From JABDII01 sp963815325 (GTDB taxonomy: Bacteria > Gemmatimonadota > Gemmatimonadetes > Gemmatimonadales > GWC2-71-9): a stretch of DNA of 64,000 bases. The notes beneath the pieces were generated by a model that worked only from the letters and a program-made list of their open reading frames with translations, made no database searches and was not told the DNA's origin. Position numbers and translations under genes: made by a program. Positions within the stretch are counted from its first letter, which is position 1. Each line of letters begins with the position of its first letter. Shown one piece after another: positions 62,504 to 64,000 of this stretch. Where the stretch lies: contig CAWFGG010000008.1 of assembly GCA_963815325.1 (NCBI GenBank), positions 157,429 to 221,428 of the forward strand. The letters run 5' to 3'.

Positions 62504-64000
62504 ATGACGTATACTTTCAAGCTATCTCGTCGATTGGCTATCTCCCGATACGCGGCGTTGGTCCTCAGCCCTCTGCTGTTTGCGGCCTGCGCAGCCAGCG
62601 ATGCAGGTGGCCTCGGACCGAGCGAATCAGTTGAGATCTCTGCTATCATCATCATTCCCAGAACAGCGGTAGTTGAAGTCAATCAACCCCTCCAATACCA
62701 AGCGTATGGTCTCACCGCCACTCGCGACAGGGTCCCGGTCGACATGGATTGGGCAGCCGTTGGTGGCAACATATCTCCTGACGGAGTCTTCCTTGCGAGC
62801 GTCACGGGAACAGCGAAGGTACGGGGTAGCGGCAACGGCCGAGGCAAGGCAAAGGGGCTTCCCAAGAAGGATTCGACCGTTGTCGACGTGGTCCCACCAC
62901 CACCTCCCAATATGGAGGCGATCGTCGTTTCCCCGGCGACCGCTGTTCTCAGCACGTCGGGAACGCAGCAGTTCACGGCCGTTGGCCGACTGAGCGATGG
63001 CTCTACTGTCCCCGTCGGCGTAGTCTGGACTTCAACTGGGGGTAGTATCGATGCTGGCGGGTACTATACAGCCGGGCAGACGACCGGCACCTATCAGGTA
63101 ACCGCCCTTCACGGTGGCACTCAGATCTCGGGCTCGGCAACCATCAACATTTCTCCGCCTCCCCCCGCGCTACCACCGGAGCTTCCGCGGCAGTTTCTGG
63201 ACACGGATGTCATCGCCCCGACTGGGGCAACGATCACAGTGCCGGCGGGCGGGAACTTCCAGGCGGCGCTCACGCAGGCGCAGCGGGGCGATGAGATCGT
63301 GCTGGAGGCGGGCGCGACCTATACCGGCTCCTTCACCCTCCCGGCCAAGCCGGGCACCGGGTGGATCGTCATCCGCTCCTCGGCGATGGCGAGCCTGCCG
63401 CCGGCGGGGCAGCGGGTCCGGCCCGCCGATGCCGTCCACATGCCGAAGCTGGTGACCCCCAATGTCGAGCCGGCGCTCAAGACGGCGGCGCAGGCGAGTC
63501 ACTACCGGATCATGGGGGTGGAGATTACCGCGGCGGGTTCCCAGACGCTCAACTATTGGTTGGTGGGGTTGGGGGGGGACCCGTCGATCCAAACCACCTT
63601 GGCGCAGGTCCCGAGTCATCTCATCCTCGACCGGGTGTACATCCATGGCCATCCCCAACTGGATGTCCGGCGTTGCGTGGCGCTCAACAGCGCGGCGAGC
63701 GCGGTGATCGATTCCTATCTGGCCGAGTGTCACCATAGCGCGGCCGACGCGCAAGCGATCGGAGGCTGGAACGGGCCGGGGCCCTTCAAGATCGTCAACA
63801 ACTACCTCGAGGGGTCGGGGGAGAATGTCGCCTTCTTTGGCGATCCGGGCATTCCGAACCTCGTGCCCTCGGACATCGAGATCCGGCACAACCACTTCTT
63901 CAAGCCCATGGCGTGGCAAGCGTCCGGGGCCTGGCTGGTCAAGAATCTCTTCGAGCTCAAGACCGGGCAACGGATCCTGGTCGAAGGGAACGTCTTCGAG
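62504..64000 (+). CDS. Beta-helix lipoprotein copy 2 with Ig-like domains, cut by the right edge
   Basis: I translated this from ATG 62504; the frame is open to the window end (499 residues visible). It starts MTYTFKLSRRLAISRYAALV and has a lipobox LLFAAC with cysteine 29. Residues about 44-115 and 125-205 look like two bacterial Ig-like (BIG2-type) domains. The second is clear: IVVSPATAVLSTSGTQQFTA and VWTSTGGSIDAGGYYTAG. A proline linker leads into the same beta-helix domain as copy 1 (LPRQFLDTDV onward), here without the extra base. The signal sequences of both copies are clearly homologous at protein level but their DNA differs, unlike the beta-helix parts. Confidence 0.9.
   Translation, partial: MTYTFKLSRRLAISRYAALVLSPLLFAACAASDAGGLGPSESVEISAIIIIPRTAVVEVNQPLQYQAYGLTATRDRVPVDMDWAAVGGNISPDGVFLASVTGTAKVRGSGNGRGKAKGLPKKDSTVVDVVPPPPPNMEAIVVSPATAVLSTSGTQQFTAVGRLSDGSTVPVGVVWTSTGGSIDAGGYYTAGQTTGTYQVTALHGGTQISGSATINISPPPPALPPELPRQFLDTDVIAPTGATITVPAGGNFQAALTQAQRGDEIVLEAGATYTGSFTLPAKPGTGWIVIRSSAMASLPPAGQRVRPADAVHMPKLVTPNVEPALKTAAQASHYRIMGVEITAAGSQTLNYWLVGLGGDPSIQTTLAQVPSHLILDRVYIHGHPQLDVRRCVALNSAASAVIDSYLAECHHSAADAQAIGGWNGPGPFKIVNNYLEGSGENVAFFGDPGIPNLVPSDIEIRHNHFFKPMAWQASGAWLVKNLFELKTGQRILVEGNVFE
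63179..64000 (+). repeat. Direct repeat, copy 2 (beta-helix cassette, runs off the window)
   Basis: This is the second copy of the segment at 60834-61656, offset by 2,345 bases before and 2,344 after the one-base indel. It encodes the same beta-helix start with GGNFQAALTQAQRGDE in frame. The repeat is still identical at base 64000, so it probably continues. Confidence 0.93.

Overview
The window is a high-GC (roughly 65% by eye), gene-dense chromosomal segment from a diderm bacterium. BamA/TamA- and TamB-type proteins, heptosyltransferase-like GT9, Omp85-like barrels and many lipoproteins point to an outer membrane. A PorX-like regulator, a cytochrome c-FTR1 fusion, abundant GTG/TTG starts and Ig/beta-helix lipoproteins resemble what I know of Gemmatimonadota. 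That placement is inference from gene content; no rRNA or other formal marker is present. I saw no tRNA, rRNA, CRISPR array, phage or insertion sequence.

Layout. 1-6.7 kb, minus strand: a LON substrate-binding-domain protein (cut by the left edge), a primary-type sigma factor behind a good sigma70-like promoter and a DnaA-box cluster, then aroB, PduO-type cobalamin adenosyltransferase, a lipoprotein, sixA and dacB. 6.9-20.2 kb, plus strand: Omp85 protein, TamB (frameshifted), a lipid kinase, a degenerate NtrC-like regulator, a small zinc protein, a HAD phosphatase, acpS and a cytochrome c-FTR1 permease. 20.2-34.2 kb, minus strand: a long, translationally coupled housekeeping run (yebC-ruvC-ruvA-zinc ribbon-ruvB-queA-tgt-yajC-def-fmt-thiE-thiS-thiG-rsmB-PASTA-rpe-tlpA-tsaD-lgt), where most junctions are ATGA, GTGA or TGATG overlaps. 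34-43 kb: envelope glycan genes (GT9, ABC exporter, a CgeB-like and two GT4 glycosyltransferases) with porX. 43-51 kb: patatin-ferredoxin fusion, class V aminotransferase, tyrS, PBP1A, amidohydrolase and HNH nuclease. 51-56.2 kb, minus strand: an NtrY/NtrX-type two-component system followed by an outer-membrane barrel with a bactofilin-like N-terminus and a DUF4390-like protein. 56.3-60.2 kb: VanZ-like protein, nucleotide-sugar epimerase and O-antigen ligase. 60.7-64 kb: two tandem lipoproteins carrying an almost identical beta-helix cassette, the second cut by the right edge.

How the genes work together: most of the window builds and maintains the envelope (Omp85/TamB assembly, lgt, dacB, PBP1A, glycosyltransferases, O-antigen ligase, lipid kinase). 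The central run holds translation, tRNA modification, recombination and thiamine functions.

Caution: tamB, the ABC exporter, the NtrY-like kinase, the VanZ-like gene and the first beta-helix gene all contain frameshifts, and each has a net +1 length modulo 3. The second beta-helix copy shows directly that the first carries one extra base. Sequencing or assembly indels must be excluded before calling these genes dead.

The points I find most interesting are: the mosaic beta-helix pair; a PASTA-only protein sitting where Firmicutes keep the PrkC kinase; a 58-residue zinc ribbon coupled between ruvA and ruvB; an NtrC-like protein that has lost Walker A, Walker B and GAFTGA; and the patatin-ferredoxin fusion.
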